From Aurelia coerulea (lineage: Eukaryota; Cnidaria; Scyphozoa; Semaeostomeae; Ulmaridae): DNA of 64,000 bases. How positions within the stretch are numbered: the first letter of the stretch is position 1; the number at the start of each line of letters is the position of its first letter. The stretch spans positions 23,943,001 to 24,007,000 of the forward strand of contig CM076948.1 in assembly GCA_039566865.1 (NCBI GenBank). Direction: 5' to 3'. Both the position numbers and the translations under genes were made by a program. The notes beneath the pieces are model-generated. The model was not told the origin of the DNA. It was given only the letters and a program-made list of their open reading frames with translations, and did not search any database. Positions 1-12,218 of the stretch are shown here, one piece after another.

Positions 1-338
1 TAGGAGCTGTTTTGTAATCGTTTCATTTTAAGCCCTAAAGACGTGAGAATTACAATGCCTTCTACTCCGCTCCTGAATCAAATAAATATAATCTAAGCGA
101 CAGAACTTTAGATTTACCCTTCTTCTTTCGCTATAAGCACATAACTTCCCTTAAAAACCATCTTTCGCTTGCACAAGGCGAGAGTTTGCCCTACCAGTTT
201 TGGGGAAACTTTTGCGGCTTTGTTTGTTTTGAATTATTGGTTGAGAGAATTTCCTTTGTCTGCAGCCGCTAATCGCTTTGAATTGAGGTGTCAATCAAAC
301 GCAACTTTTGCTATTGTATTACAAAATCTGCTCTTGTT
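1..338 (+). mobile_element. Right part of a diverged foldback (Mutator-like) element
   Basis: The last ~200 bp match the right arm of the ~600-bp foldback family described at 42688 and 50840. Shared words include the CTTCTTCTTTCG block, the GCGGCTTTGTTTGTTTTGAA block and the terminal AAAATCTGCTCTTGTT. The first ~100 bp resemble the middle of the related copy at 33.9-34.25 kb. The left arm lies outside the window or is lost, so no TSD can be tested. Short reading frames inside are repeat sequence, not genes. Confidence 0.65.
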
Positions 339-1750
339 TATTATAGTTAGTTTAGATTTTACTTGATATAAAAAAAAGCTATTTAATTCTAAGCATAGAA
401 TCATGAGCGTTGGAAACCGTTCTTTCCAATGAAGAATTTCATGCCTTTTCTTAAGGCTGAGACAGATGGCCTTTTCGACCTGTCTGCAAAGACTTGCTTG
501 CTTTCTTTTGCAAATTATACTTCCGCGGAAAAAGCAAAAGCGGGCTTCAGTTCCGTCTTAAACAATTATTTTGTTTTGAATAGAAAAAGCAGTTTTATTG
601 CGAGAAGTAGTGAAAATTGAATTATGCAATGAGGCTTTCGCATAGCTGACGTTATCGCAGGAATGACCTTGGATTTACTTGTTTTGGTCGAAACATTTCG
701 ACAATAGACCATTTAGCTATTATACAAGAGCCTGGATCGAGCGATCTTTTCATACCTTTTTATACGAGAGGTTCGATCGAGAGCCATTAGAACTTCGGTC
801 ATTATCGTACACATTCGAACATTCTTCAAAATGTATCAAAATATCGTTCGTTTCAGATGCTTTTGTAGAATAGCTAAAATATATCATCGGGTTAGCCTCA
901 AGTTAAGCTCATTTCATTGAGTTGAATTGTTGTTGTTGTTGTTGTCGCTTCACTGAGGGCCTTATTTCCCTAGAGCTGTAAAACCGGACAAAACTGCCAA
1001 TCGGCGACTAGTTTTTGTCGCGCCGTCGTGTGGTGATCAGAATATCGCTTAGAGTAAGACGGTTTTTGCATTTATGGCTAGAATGAACATTTATCTAAGT
1101 TCTGATAGCCACTTCTGTGGTACAGCAGTTCTGGAAAACTGCTTTTGTGGCATTTTAAGATCAGTGCTTTTGAGAGAAAAAAGTAGCAGGTGATTTAGGC
1201 CCAATAGATCTTTAGCAAACTCACTGAACTTTTTTCGGGACAGCAAAATTTAAAATCATGTTAAATAACGGCAAGTTACAGAACATCTTCATCTGACACT
1301 GACCACATCAAATAGTCAGATGATCTGACAAAACGAGAAACACGAACACACAAAAATGAAATCAATGAATTTGTCAATGACCCAATTTTTGCCAGTGTGG
1401 CTGATGTTGCCCCACCTTATAGTTTTGAAATTGAAATACAGAGGGTCAACAGTTTCAAACATAAGATCAAGGAAAAATTCTTTAGACCTCTAAAATCAAG
1501 AAAACAGCATATACATAGATTATTGAAATTCTAAAAGCTGCAATGTTCAATTTTTAAAGTTTTTTTGTACAAAATATGTTGTTTCTTTTCTTTCATGAAA
1601 ACTTTTCTTTCAATGGCACCTCTGAAGGGACTATTATGAAAACAAGGTTGCACTAAAATGCTATCCCTGCCATTTTAAACTAGGGGTGTTTTAAGATTAA
1701 ATTTTTAACTTTAACATTTAGATTATGTTGTACACTTGTAATTCAGCTTT
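339..1750. other. Intergenic, no gene recognised
   Basis: AT-rich sequence with stop codons in all frames at short intervals. A (TTG)n microsatellite lies near 928-945 beside a GAGTTGAATTG word that recurs near 53140 and, in weaker form, near 21185, so this part belongs to a dispersed repeat. Nothing else is recognisable. Confidence 0.5.
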
Positions 1751-1751
1751 G

Positions 1752-2785
1752 TCAAAATCGAGAAAACATGCCCCTTCGTAAATTTATGCCGACTGTTGAC
1801 TGGGCAATACTTCCCGTTGACAGAATCTTCAATACGTCTACATTATTGCCCTACTTTCTGCCCCATCTTCTGGTTATTTATAGCATTGAAATGGAAATAG
1901 CAAAAATTCATTTACCTCTGTCAAAATCGAGAAAACATCGTCCTTGCCAAATCTATACCGACGGTTGACTGGGCAATATTTCCCGTTAGCGGAATCTTCA
2001 ATATGTCTCCATTATTGCCCTACTTTTTACCCCATCTTCTCGTTATCTACCGGGTGCGCCAAAATAAACTATGCACTTTTGGCAGGCCATGATAAATCGT
2101 ACACTGGACCGATTTGGAAGATTTATGACTTAATCTTCAGCAGAAAGCCTGAATTATATTCTAGGACTTTTTGCAAATTTTCTGTTTTCAGTTTTTAGAA
2201 CTAGAAGCGAGTTTCTTAAAATTTTCGTTTTCGAAAACACTGAAAACGATCTAAAAAACGTCGATCAAATTTTAAAAGACTCGACATGAATGAACGAAGA
2301 GAAAACGTTCTCAGGGTGATTTGGGGATTTAGTATGAGCTCTCGTGCAGCAGATTACAATTAATCGATTTCTAAATCCCAAATCCCCACAAACAAGTTCT
2401 CTCTTTGTCCATTCACGTCGATTCTTTAGAAAACATGATCGATGTTTTTTATCGTTTTCAGTGTTTTCGAAAACTAAAATTTTAAGAAAATCGCTTCTAG
2501 CTCTAAAAAAACTGAAAACGAAAAAATGTGCAAAAGATCCCAGTATGTAATTAAGGCTTTCTGCTTAAGATTAAGCAATAATTTTCAAAAATCGGTCCAG
2601 TGTACGATTTATCGTGGCCTGCCAAAAGTGCATATCTTGGCGCACCCGGTATCGCATTGAAATCGAAATAGCAAAAATTCATTTACCTCTGTCAAAATCG
2701 AGAAAACATCGTCCTTGACGAATCTATACCGACTGTTGACTGGGCAATATTTCCCGTTAACAGAACCTTCAATCGGCCTGCATTG
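1752..2785 (+). repeat. 169-bp tandem repeat, third unit split by a transposon
   Basis: The word TCAAAATCGAGAAAACAT recurs at 1752, 1921 and 2692. The first two starts are 169 bp apart. The third is 771 bp on, equal to 169 plus a 600-bp element plus one duplicated TA. Units share a TTGACTGGGCAATA block and a TTGCCCTACTTT block. The third copy runs to about 2785, where it meets the transporter-like exon. Confidence 0.85.
2050..2649. mobile_element. Tc1/mariner-like MITE, CCGGGTGCGCC family, copy 1
   Basis: TIRs begin CCGGGTGCGCC and the element is flanked by TA on both sides (2048-2049 and 2650-2651). The arms extend inward for well over 150 bp, both carrying the complement-related words AATCGTACACTGGACCGATT and AGAAAGCCTGAATTA. 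It interrupts a 169-bp tandem repeat, so the neighbouring unit serves as an empty site and fixes the length at 600 bp. There is no transposase frame, so it is non-autonomous. The mariner assignment rests on the TA target and terminal sequence. Confidence 0.88.
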
Positions 2786-2811
2786 AGTAAAACCATGGCC
2801 ATGGGGTACAC

Positions 2812-3034
2812 AGATCCCTGGATTCTGTCCAGCAAACACCATCAATAGATTTTGACACGCGAACGGGATCGTTAGCAAGAAAAACAAAACATGTCTTCGC
2901 ATTTGAAAGTGGCTGCATCCTCCAATCGCTTCTAGTACTTCATCTAAGTTATTTGTTTTCTGTCGTACGGACACGGAGCTACGGCGACTAAGTTTACGCT
3001 GCAGTGATGTGCGAGATCTCTCTGATGTGATCAT
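2812..3034 (-). CDS. Probable first coding exon of an SLC22-type transporter
   Basis: Read from an ATG at 3034, the frame gives a short basic, serine-rich N-terminus, then a segment at residues 30-50 (LDEVLEAIGG...HFQ), then a hydrophobic helix at about 47-66 and FAGQNPG. This order matches the N-terminus of organic cation/anion transporters of the SLC22 group in the major facilitator superfamily: an amphipathic DE-VL-GG/FQ segment followed by transmembrane helix 1. Similarity fades after about residue 74, where two possible GT donor sites lie (2810-2811 and 2808-2809 on the minus strand), so I place the exon end there. The large extracellular loop and the remaining helices are not found at lower coordinates and may lie left of the window. 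It could instead be a relic. Family assignment is by motif memory only. Confidence 0.5.
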
Positions 3035-3154
3035 TTTGTTTGCCTGATGCTTCTCTCTTCTTCTACAGAGAGTCAGTGAGTGGCAATTCTCCAACCAACT
3101 CTGCCTCGTATTTAGTTCTCAAGCTGTTTTACAAATATACTTTTCAAACATAAA

Positions 3155-3735
3155 ACGTAGTTGTGTTTCGAGGACAAACTCGTCAAATATGTGAAAACTG
3201 CGATGTATTCTCGCCCTTTTGATAATGTATATAATTCCTTAAACCACTGTTATTGTATTAAGTTAATACAATATTTTATCAATCTTCTGCTCTTTCACCG
3301 TTTTATAAATAAATCTTCACGTATGAGTGTGTCTATGGTAAACTTGTCATTTACAATCGAAAACTTGACCAATAGTTCTTCAAACCATACAAAAGTCTGT
3401 CGATCTGCCACTTTGCAAATAAATTCTCACACATAAAACGTTTGTGTGTCGACAGCAAACTTGTCATATATTTGAGTGAATAATATTTGAGATGTGTTCT
3501 CCTCTGCCCCTGAGCAATGTTTTTAATTCCTTTATGATTCTTTCGCCATTGTTAATACATAAGTTTGTCGATGCCATGCGAAGAAATGTTCACTGGTAAA
3601 GCAAACTTGTGCGTCGTTTGCAAACTTGTCATATTCTGCTTGGCCTCCGAGTAATGTATATAATTATTTTATGATTCTTTCACCATTGTTAATACATTAG
3701 TTTGTCGATCTGCCACTGTTATGTATTAAGCAGCA
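3155..3735 (+). repeat. Degenerate tandem repeat, ~170 bp unit
   Basis: Blocks related to AAACTTGTCATAT, AATGTATATAATT, TATGATTCTTTC and TTTGTCGATCTGCCACT recur three to four times with many substitutions. The short open frame at 3161-3436 consists of this repeat and is not taken as a gene. Confidence 0.6.
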
Positions 3736-4140
3736 CTGTTCAGTTTGGTTAAAACAGCTTTTAAAAATGTCTCACCACCGTATTGAGGCAAATTCTTTTC
3801 GATTGCTTTCATGCAATACGCCCTGTTACCGCATACCTGCTCTCAATAAAAATTCTGAAAAAATTCAATGTCGAAGATTGACGCCAAATTTTAACATCGT
3901 CATTGTTTTAGATGTCGAGAATTTCCAGTGAAAACCATACTGTCGACCTCACAATGCGCAACCAGTAACAGAACACTTTACGACTGAGTATCATATCTGC
4001 GACCGCAAAGCTTCACACATTGTCTGACAAACTGACGTACTTCTGCGCAAAATGAATATCCATGAATGGGATTGAGTTTTCAATGGTATTACGTATCTGA
4101 AAGGCCAAACTTCTCATTGGATAGGACCTGCTTGAGTAAT
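3736..4140. other. Intergenic, nothing recognised
   Basis: No open frame of note, no clear inverted repeat and no simple repeat seen. Confidence 0.5.
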
Positions 4141-6800
4141 TAGTGACCAGTTCTCGGCGATTTTATGAATATATGGGATGTCTTTGTGATGAAAATTCGT
4201 CCTGTCTTAAGCCAAACTTCTTCCAGGAAAGCAATTTCATGAATGTGTGGGATGTCCTTGCGATGAATGAAAAGTCGTCCTATCTTAGGCCAAAAGTTGT
4301 CGCTGGGGATAGAATCTGCTTGCCCAATTAGTGAAGAGTACTCAATGATTGCATGAATACATGAGATGTCTTTTCGATGAAAATTCGGCTAATTTTGGAA
4401 CGCACTGGAGTTTTTCGGTCAACTGAACTTCTTCAGCTGATATGACAATGTAGCTAATCCAAGTTATCAGCAAACCTTCGAACCCATTAGAGTTGTTCGG
4501 TCAACTAAATCTCTCGTTAGACAATCCTTACTTGCATCATCTGTGTACTACTGAAAAGCAAAGATTGGCTGGTCTTACAATGAAATACCAGCCAGTTAGC
4601 AAATCGTTGAATTCACTGAACTCTTTTGATGAAATGTTGTATATTAAACAACTACACTCCTCGCAAGACTCCTCTTGTCTGAGTTATTGCGAGAACATTT
4701 ATACCAGCTGATCTGACAATGAAGAACCAGTAATTAGCACATACATTAATCCATAGATTATTTTTTCATAAAATCTCGTATTTGAAGGGGCCAAAACCCG
4801 TCGCGATGAGAAACCCAGGTCGCCTTGTTTGGGTCGTTTGAGTTTTGCTGTAGAATACCAGCTTGGTCTCACAATGGGGGACCTGTAATTGGGGTTTTGC
4901 GAGTCTGTTTTTTGATGAATTTTCGTATTTAAGATGATCAAATTCGTTGCAAAACAAGCATAGGTCATTCGGACCTGATTATTGCTGCAAAACGAATAAT
5001 GACTGACCTCACCTTCGAAAGTCTGCTGGCAGAATGATTGGCTATTATCAATACGCAAATCTATCAACCTACATCAGACCTTTTCGATTAATTATCACCG
5101 TATCCAACCAACACGACCAACATCACTTTGCTTGGGCTGTTGCTGCAAAACAATGACCTCGCATTCGCAAGTAGGCTATAACAGTGACTCTTTTTGATGA
5201 TATAGAGTCGTATCTAAGACGGTCAAATTTGTCGTATGAAAGGCCTAGCTCACTTTTTCGGCTTGTTGGTGCAGAAAAACAAATAGCGGCTGATCTCACA
5301 TTCCAAAGTCGGCTGGTACAATGATTGGCAACTTGCACTGCACAACTGTCTTGATGTATATCGGAGCTCTTCGATGAAATAGCGTCTGAGATTGTACAAA
5401 TCGTCGGTAGATGGGTCTTCCTTCTGTTCGATTTCTTACAGCAGCTGATCGAATGTCGACTGAAGCTACACGCTTGCAAGCCTTTGCAATGAAGAATCGT
5501 TTCTGAAACGGTTAAAATCTTTGCAAGACAGGGCCAATAACCGGCCTTGTCTTTGACTAATAATTTCTGAAACTGGAAACACGAATACTATGTGATCTCA
5601 CAACAAGTAACGAACTCAAAAGCCTTTGCAATGAATACTCGTTTCTAAACAGGCTAACATCTTCGCAAAACAGTGCTAATTGGTCTTTCCCAAAAAACAG
5701 CTGAAACACCAATGCCGTTTGATTCACTAGACGAAAACAGCAACTAGAAAGTGTATGTCCGCTAATCCACGTCTTTCTTTACGTACATTCAGTGTAACAT
5801 GGTCATCCAAACGGACTAAAATCGAAGCAAAACAGGTCTAATTCATTCTGTCAATATATTATGCTTCAATGGACATCCAGTTATTTTAGAATGTCTGCTA
5901 CGAACCAGATGCACAATATTTTGACGTAAAATCTAGCTGTAAACGAGCCAAAATCGTCAAAAAATCGATCACGTTCGCACCCTGCTCAATATTTTGAGCA
6001 AAAGTAATACCGTGTGTCTTCACAATGGGAAACCAGTCAATGGTGTACACGGGATGTTGTTCGTGTGAATGTCGCGATAAAACTGGGCCAAGAACATCAC
6101 AAAATCGCTCAAACTTGCGCCTTGCTTGATATTGCAAGGAAAATCGAATATCTTCGCAATAGGAAACTGATGAATAAACAGATGTTTTTTTACTGCTACT
6201 ATCACGAGAAGACTGATCGTGCTTCTTTAGCTCCACAATAGGAAACAAGAGATTGGCAGATCTGCAAGTGTATATTGGATGTTTCTTTGTGTTAATATTA
6301 GCACACACAAATCGTCTCCAAGCACTTGAAGTTCGCGCAGTTCGAAGGAGATATTGCACCAAAACTGAAAGTTTTTCTTCAAACTGGAAGCCAACAACCA
6401 CGAGTTTCGAAATCAACAATGTATGTTGACAAAATATTTTGAAAATCAACAAGCAAAAATCGTAGCCCAAACCTGTTTTTTCCTGTATCCTTGGATTGCT
6501 ATCGTAAATTGCTCACGGGAAGGCTTTTCAAAATCGCAATATCTTCCAACACAGCGATTGGTTTGACGCAATAATGAAAGATAATATTCTCCAGTACTTG
6601 CCAGATAGATGAAACCTGACGAAAGAAGTCCTACTTGTGAATTAAATGCTGTGGCATTATCTACAAACACAGCAAGGGGTTTGACGCAATAAGATAGCAC
6701 AATCTTCAGCGCAAAGAACGTTTCAGACTTGCCAGACAGAATGACAGAACGAAAGAATCCAGTCCGCTGCTGCCAGTTTCTCCTCTGTGTTGATGCTTGC
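4141..6800. repeat. Long degenerate repeat region
   Basis: Loosely repeated words recur throughout. Examples are ATGGGATGTCTTTGTGATGA and its relatives near 4175, 4250 and 4360, and variants of CTGATCTCACAATG followed by AACCAG at 4705, 4865, 5290 and 6025. AAAATCGTC-like words follow a few tens of bases later. Spacing is roughly 90-190 bp and copies are strongly diverged. Short frames on both strands within it look like by-products. It could be an old satellite or a decayed tandem element. Confidence 0.4.
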
Positions 6801-7357
6801 ATTTGAGGCCCAGTTATGAGTTATGAGGATCAGCCACAAAACAAATTGTTTTGTTCCAAGAGATTATATGATGCTTTTCAAGGAACCTTATCTCTTCGGA
6901 ATGACATGCCTGAGATTCTCCAATTGTTGTCAAACGTTTCTGCAGGTTTTATTTTCTGCCCATTTCCGTGTGTTTTCAAATTTAGCCGTCCAAAAGTTCT
7001 CTTTTACGAAGGCAACTAAGCCCAGATCTTTGTGAGTGAGATTTTCAAGGAACCATTTCTGCCAGCGCTGACATAACTAAAATTCACCAATTATTGTTGT
7101 CAGGGGTTTCTGTTAAAAGTATTTTCCGTTCGTTTCCGCATCTTCATAGTCTCCGTAATCGAACATCAGCAACAACAGCGTCTGTTTTAATCCAGAAATT
7201 ATCTAATTTTGCCAAAATTTCTGTCGTTTCCCTGTGTTTTAAAGCAATAGCCAGTTCATATTAGGTGCCATACGCTGCATAATTGAGCAGCAACAGCAAC
7301 AAATGTCTGTTTTAGCCAGTGGTTTTAGCAAGAGCTTTGTGATGTGTTTCGAGGGTT
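6801..7357. other. Intergenic, no gene recognised
   Basis: Contains two loosely similar stretches (6880-6975 and 7040-7150), each with an AAGGAACC word, CCAATTGTTG/CCAATTATTG and a TTTCTG stretch. This suggests a faint ~155-bp duplication continuing the degenerate region upstream. No supported gene. Confidence 0.4.
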
Positions 7358-7543
7358 CTTGTTGGGGAGACGAGATACGGTTTGTTCGAGGAAACGTATG
7401 TGTCCCTCCGTGCAGTAGGTTAATGCTCATGCGCCCGGCAGAGCTGCAACTCAAAATGCTACTGCGCATGAGCTTTAACCTACTGCACGGGGGGGGGACA
7501 CATACGTTTCCTTGAACAAACCGTATCTCATCTCCCCAACAAG
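7358..7543. mobile_element. Foldback MITE with ~80-bp arms
   Basis: CTTGTTGGGGAGACGAGATA at the left is mirrored by TATCTCATCTCCCCAACAAG at the right. The arms continue through GAAACGTATGTGTCC and GTGCAGTAGGTT..GCTCATGCGC with few mismatches, and the loop is about 30 bp. I could not identify a convincing TSD. The reading frames over it are symmetrical artefacts. Confidence 0.75.
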
Positions 7544-7922
7544 TTCAGGCCTATTTTTACGCGTTTCGAAATTACGGATTTTGATAGATTACATCTTACT
7601 GATCTTACCATGGGCAGCTCGGACACTATTGTTGTGATTTCCGAACTAACCATGAAATCTATATTATTAAAACGTGAAGCGAATTTTGTGTGGCGTAAAA
7701 CTCGAGCACCGTTGCGCTGATCCTCGCGAAACTTTCCAAATATCTTCGTCTTCCCTCTACGGGGTGCAATAGAGATTTTGTTTTCTCAAATTCGCCCCCA
7801 AATCAGGGTAAGGGGCGAATTCGGTGACATCAAAGGTTTGGCGGAATCCCTTTCAGTTTTCTGTGTACAAGGGAATGATCTTTACACATATCACAATTGT
7901 CGGACCGTTAACACGTTGGACC
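7544..7922. other. Intergenic, nothing recognised
   Basis: No gene or repeat identified. A short GAATTCGCC-type word occurs on both strands around 7795-7820. Confidence 0.4.
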
Positions 7923-8716
7923 CAGTGGCGTAACGGAGACACTAGGGGCCCGTATGAGTTTGCTAAGATGGGGCCCTTATGTTGGAAGGGGGTTCGGGGT
8001 GGTGGGTAAATTTTTGAAACCATGCCCTTTAAAACCTAGACAAATCCACGTTATGTTGAAAAGAAAGTTTTTACATAAGGAAAATCAACAGTAATATTAG
8101 CACATTTATAGGAATTGCGTTTCAAAAAGCTCAGTAGTTTACATAGCAGATTGTTGCTCTTCGGTATGAAATTATATGATATCTAATCTTTTTTAAAGAA
8201 ATACGGCAATATTCAAAGGTTCGGACGGTACTGTTGTGCTGTTTGATGAAGATTGCTTTGAACACACAAAAATGTTACCAAGAATGTCCTCCATGGCAGG
8301 TTCTTTGGAATGAAAAAAGCTTCTGCGGATAGTACAGTATTAGTGTAATGGTGCAGTAAATTTAGTGCAGAATAAGTGTTCTCCCTTTATACCTGATACT
8401 TATCCATGCAAATAAACACAATAGTTTTAAAAAGAAATTTAGTAAACATAATGCAAAGCCACAGTATGTTATTAGGTGCTCTTCGCTCTTGCTCACAAGA
8501 ATAAAGTTTTGAGACAAATTATAGGGAATGAACGAAAACGGAATGAAAATCCGCTGTTGTATTAGCAGACTTTTAACACAGTACGGCCAAAAAGCACACA
8601 ATACGACAAATTTGTTGGGGGCCCCTTTTGATCGGGGGCCCTTAGTTGTTGAACTAAGGTAGCCTAAACTGCGTTACGTGGTTACCGTAACCAGGTTACG
8701 CCCCCGTTCGCCACTG
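7923..8716. mobile_element. hAT-like non-autonomous element, 794 bp
   Basis: Ends are CAGTGGCGTAACGG on the left and the mirrored CGTTCGCCACTG on the right. Flanks GTTGGACC (7915-7922) and GTTGGAGC (8717-8724) match at 7 of 8 positions, as expected of an old 8-bp TSD. A second GTTACG word set lies near 8675-8700, and GGGGCCC tracts occur near both ends. No transposase frame. An 8-bp duplication with CAGTGG ends is typical of hAT elements. Confidence 0.75.
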
Positions 8717-11238
8717 GTTGGAGCTCTGTCTTACTCCGACTTTTTCTTTTTAAAGAGCAAGGGCAGAGTTTCATAGATCGGCCTCTTTTTCCAACTAAAA
8801 TATCGTTGGCTCGAGAGAACAGAACAGGGGAATTTTAATGGGGGCTTTCAATGAAAACGGGAGATCATGCTGATGTGCAAGGGACTGGCATTGGAAGGTT
8901 CCTATAATTCCACTGTTCCGGATTATATATTTTCAATTGCGAAGCAGCAGTCATATTCTGTTGTTTGTGTGATTAGACAACATTGAAAATTGAAATATTA
9001 GGGCCTTCGTCGTAATGGCTTTCAAAACAGTCGTGAGTCGGTCGTTCATTGAACATTTGAGCATTGTTAAATTTTGAAGCAATTAGAACAAGCTGATTGA
9101 ATTTGAGTGTAGTCATTATTGTTTTAAGTATAAATTCCTTTCCAATGACGCACTGCAGAGCTTTTGTTCTGTCCCAAGACAACATCAGGCCTTTCACAGT
9201 TGACATCTGATGAGACTTATAACATCATCCCGTCTTTATGGACGCTACGCTTCGCTTCGCGCAGTTACAAAACATAGAACGAATTCAAGGAATCACGCCA
9301 TAAGTCTAGGCCAAGGCCCTTGAAGGCCTACAAAGAAATCCAACAGAGAATATCATGGATTTCTTCTTTACCAAAGAAGGCTTCAGGGGGCAGCTCAAAT
9401 GGGATCGCAAATTTCTTCGCAGGGGCACAGAGCTAAAAGAAACGATCTTCTAACATTTCATTTGTTTTCAAATTGGTTCCTTTCTCCAGAGATACCGCAG
9501 GCGGAGGCAGTAGAGGGGACATAAGGGCAATGAGGGTCATGTCTTACTCAGAGTTTCTCATTTAATTTTGCCCATCCTAGAGGAGGGGAACAGATATTCT
9601 CGCTACCACGGAGCGCTTCGAGGGGGGTCTCCAATGAAAGGGAATTTTATTCTAAACAGTTTGTGAATCGAACAAGGAATGGGCTTTTATGGTTGAGGAG
9701 GGATGCGATAACGACTGACAGTTTCTTTCATTCGTTGATTAATCAAAAACTAGAGGGGTATCGCCCTTTTGGAATGCTTTCATAAGGGAAATAGTTTTTA
9801 CAATATGAAGCAATATTTTTGAATACTATGAGTATGATCCTCTACTCTTCCTCTCTTTTTTTTTCCTTTAATCTTAGGACAAATTTTTATTTCGTCTCCC
9901 TATAATATCACTGTTAATGCAGAGATGTCTGAGCGGGCTACATTTAAAATCCCACTTTTTTGGAATGAGGAAGGTTGGTAAAGGAGCCATTGCGATGAAT
10001 TGGAATGCTTTCAAGATGCCTGACGAAAACGAGGTTCGACCATGCGACATATCTTGAGCTCGTGCAGCACACAGTGGCACCATTATGGTGGCTTAGGCCC
10101 AAGAGAATGCTCTGATACTCAAGGCACCCGGTGGCAAGATCACTTACGTGACGTCAAGAATTCCTGTTGATTCGTCATCTCAAAGGTTGAAAAAGTCGAT
10201 GAGCCATCACATTTTAATCAGTGGTGCAACACTTGGGGACCTGCTTAAAATGATTGATAGGTAGGAAAGCCATTTATTGTTCCTTGCAATAGCACTCATA
10301 CTTCTCCCCGGTAGCTCTGGTTGGCGTTGCTTTCTTCTCTGAGTTCTGAGTTTCATATTTGCTTTCACAGGCCGCAGAGGAGGGAAACGGATATTTCCAC
10401 TATGAAATTTATTAATGCAAAACAATTTCTTCAAGAATTCAGGAGATGCAGTATTGAAACTTTTTTAGTTTAGTTAATGAAAAGCTGTACATAAGAAACT
10501 TCCGTGATTGTTATAATTCAAAAACTTCGTTTCGAAAGTCGGAGACGGTAAATTTAAGAACCAGAGTATGTATGGGATCAATTTTAAGAACAAATCCAGT
10601 CAAATTGAAAGTGAGAATCTTAGCTACAACAAAATCCAATTAAGCTTTACCATAGCTAACAAACAGGGCAACTATTACAACACTGAGACACTTATTGGAA
10701 TCACCGTGCAACATGCTATTAATGAAAGAGCCAAGATTGCAATGCTGTTTTTACATTTGAAACTTTAAAGCGCAAGTTTTCTGGTAACCAGTGCATCAAG
10801 AAAGATGGAAGTGATGTTTGATAATCAAAGTGCCAGTAAAGAAGAGAGAAAGACCTCTTCTACGGCTTCAGAATCGGGTCAAGAGTTTTCAAAGTGACGT
10901 AGGCCCTGCTTAGGTGGCCCATCCCTCCAGAAGAGAAGAGGATCCACATTTTCCAAGAGCATAGCCCAGGCCTAAATCCGTCAGATAAACACATGAAAGA
11001 TCATTTCCCTTCATAAACATTGCAGAAACAAAGGTCTAGAGAGCAGGTTCCATTCAGGTAGAAATCAAGATAGATTTGAAACTTAGAAATGAATCAAATG
11101 TTAAATGATGGATGTAAAAAGTTTGCCTAAATGTTCTCCCACCCAGATTACTCATCTGTTTTGCGTGGTGTGGTTATATGGAAGAAAAAATTGATTTGCC
11201 GGTTGCTGGTTATATGCCACAAAGAGTTTGCCGTGGTA
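8717..11238. other. Intergenic, 2.5 kb without recognised gene
   Basis: Short frames here (for example minus 9874-10083 and minus 10207-10434, plus 10568-10768) have no recognisable domain and no convincing splice context. No tandem array or clear TIR pair was seen. Untranslated exons or regulatory DNA cannot be excluded. Confidence 0.4.
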
Positions 11239-11642
11239 CAGGGCCGAAGCCAGTGGGGGGGGGGGGGGCTGGGGGCGGAGGAGGCTCTTTGTCGGAAATT
11301 TCACTCTACCTGTCGGATTTTTTTTGTGGTTACAGGCTCACATTTAGACGATTTTATTGGAAGAATCATGCATAGACCATGAATTTATTGATTTTCGAGC
11401 ATAAATTCTGACATTAATTTTGAATCTACAGCATATCCCTGCTTTATATTCACTAATTTTGAAGGCTCCAGCATTGAAACTGGAAAATAATTCCAAAATT
11501 TAGCCATTAAAGGAGCACATCAGTCTTTTCGTGCATGTTTCCGAAAATTGGGGTTGTTGTTGTTGTTGTTGATTTTGGCGTCGGCAAATTTTAGTTCCTC
11601 GCCCCCCGCCCCCCTATGAATTCATGGCTGGTGTCGGGCGCG
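11239..11642. mobile_element. hAT-like element, CAGGGCCGAAGCC family, copy 1
   Basis: The element starts CAGGGCCGAAGCCAG and ends CTGGTGTCGGGCGCG. It is flanked by an exact 8-bp duplication CCGTGGTA (11231-11238 and 11643-11650). A G-tract follows the left end. The interior includes AGGAGCACATCAGTCTTTTC and a (GTT)n tract near the right end. A second copy at 56725 has its own TSD, which confirms the boundaries. Confidence 0.87.
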
Positions 11643-11700
11643 CCGTGGTAACACTGACATGAAAAGGAAATTGGAAGTCAACAAGACTGTTTCATATTGA

Positions 11701-12218
11701 TGTTTGTTGCAGTATTCGGTCGAAGATTTCCAAGGGCAAGGAATGTCTGTTCAGTTACGAAACTGCGTTTCTACAAACAAAAATTAATCTAATTGAAGCA
11801 GAGAGTAATTCTTCAAAGCTGCAGTATTTTGTGAAGCTAATTTTCTCAAGGCTCAGCATTGAAAGTCTTTTGGAAGTGGCAAAGTGTTCTCCACGAATGG
11901 ATATAAAATCAAATTGCAGGATCATTTGGGATAGATTTCAAAATCAACTTTTACTGGAATGTTTGTTGCAGTATTCGGTCGAAGATTTCCAAGGGCAAGG
12001 AATGTCTGTTCAGTTATGAAACTGCGTTTCTACAAACAAAAATTAATCTAATTGAAGCAGAGAGTAATTCTTCAAAGCTGCAGTATTTTTTGAAGCTTAT
12101 TTTCTCAAGGCTCAGCATTGAAAGTCTTTTGGAAGTGACAAAGTGTTCTCCGCGAATGGATATAAAATCAAATTGCAGAATTATTTGGGATAGATTTCAA
12201 AATCTACTTTTACTGGAA
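11701..12218 (+). repeat. Recent 259-bp tandem duplication
   Basis: Two head-to-tail copies start TGTTTGTTGCAGTATTCGG at 11701 and 11960. They differ at only a handful of positions, for example GTGGCAAAG versus GTGACAAAG and CTCCACG versus CTCCGCG, so the duplication is recent. No protein domain is recognised in the overlapping short frame. Confidence 0.9.
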
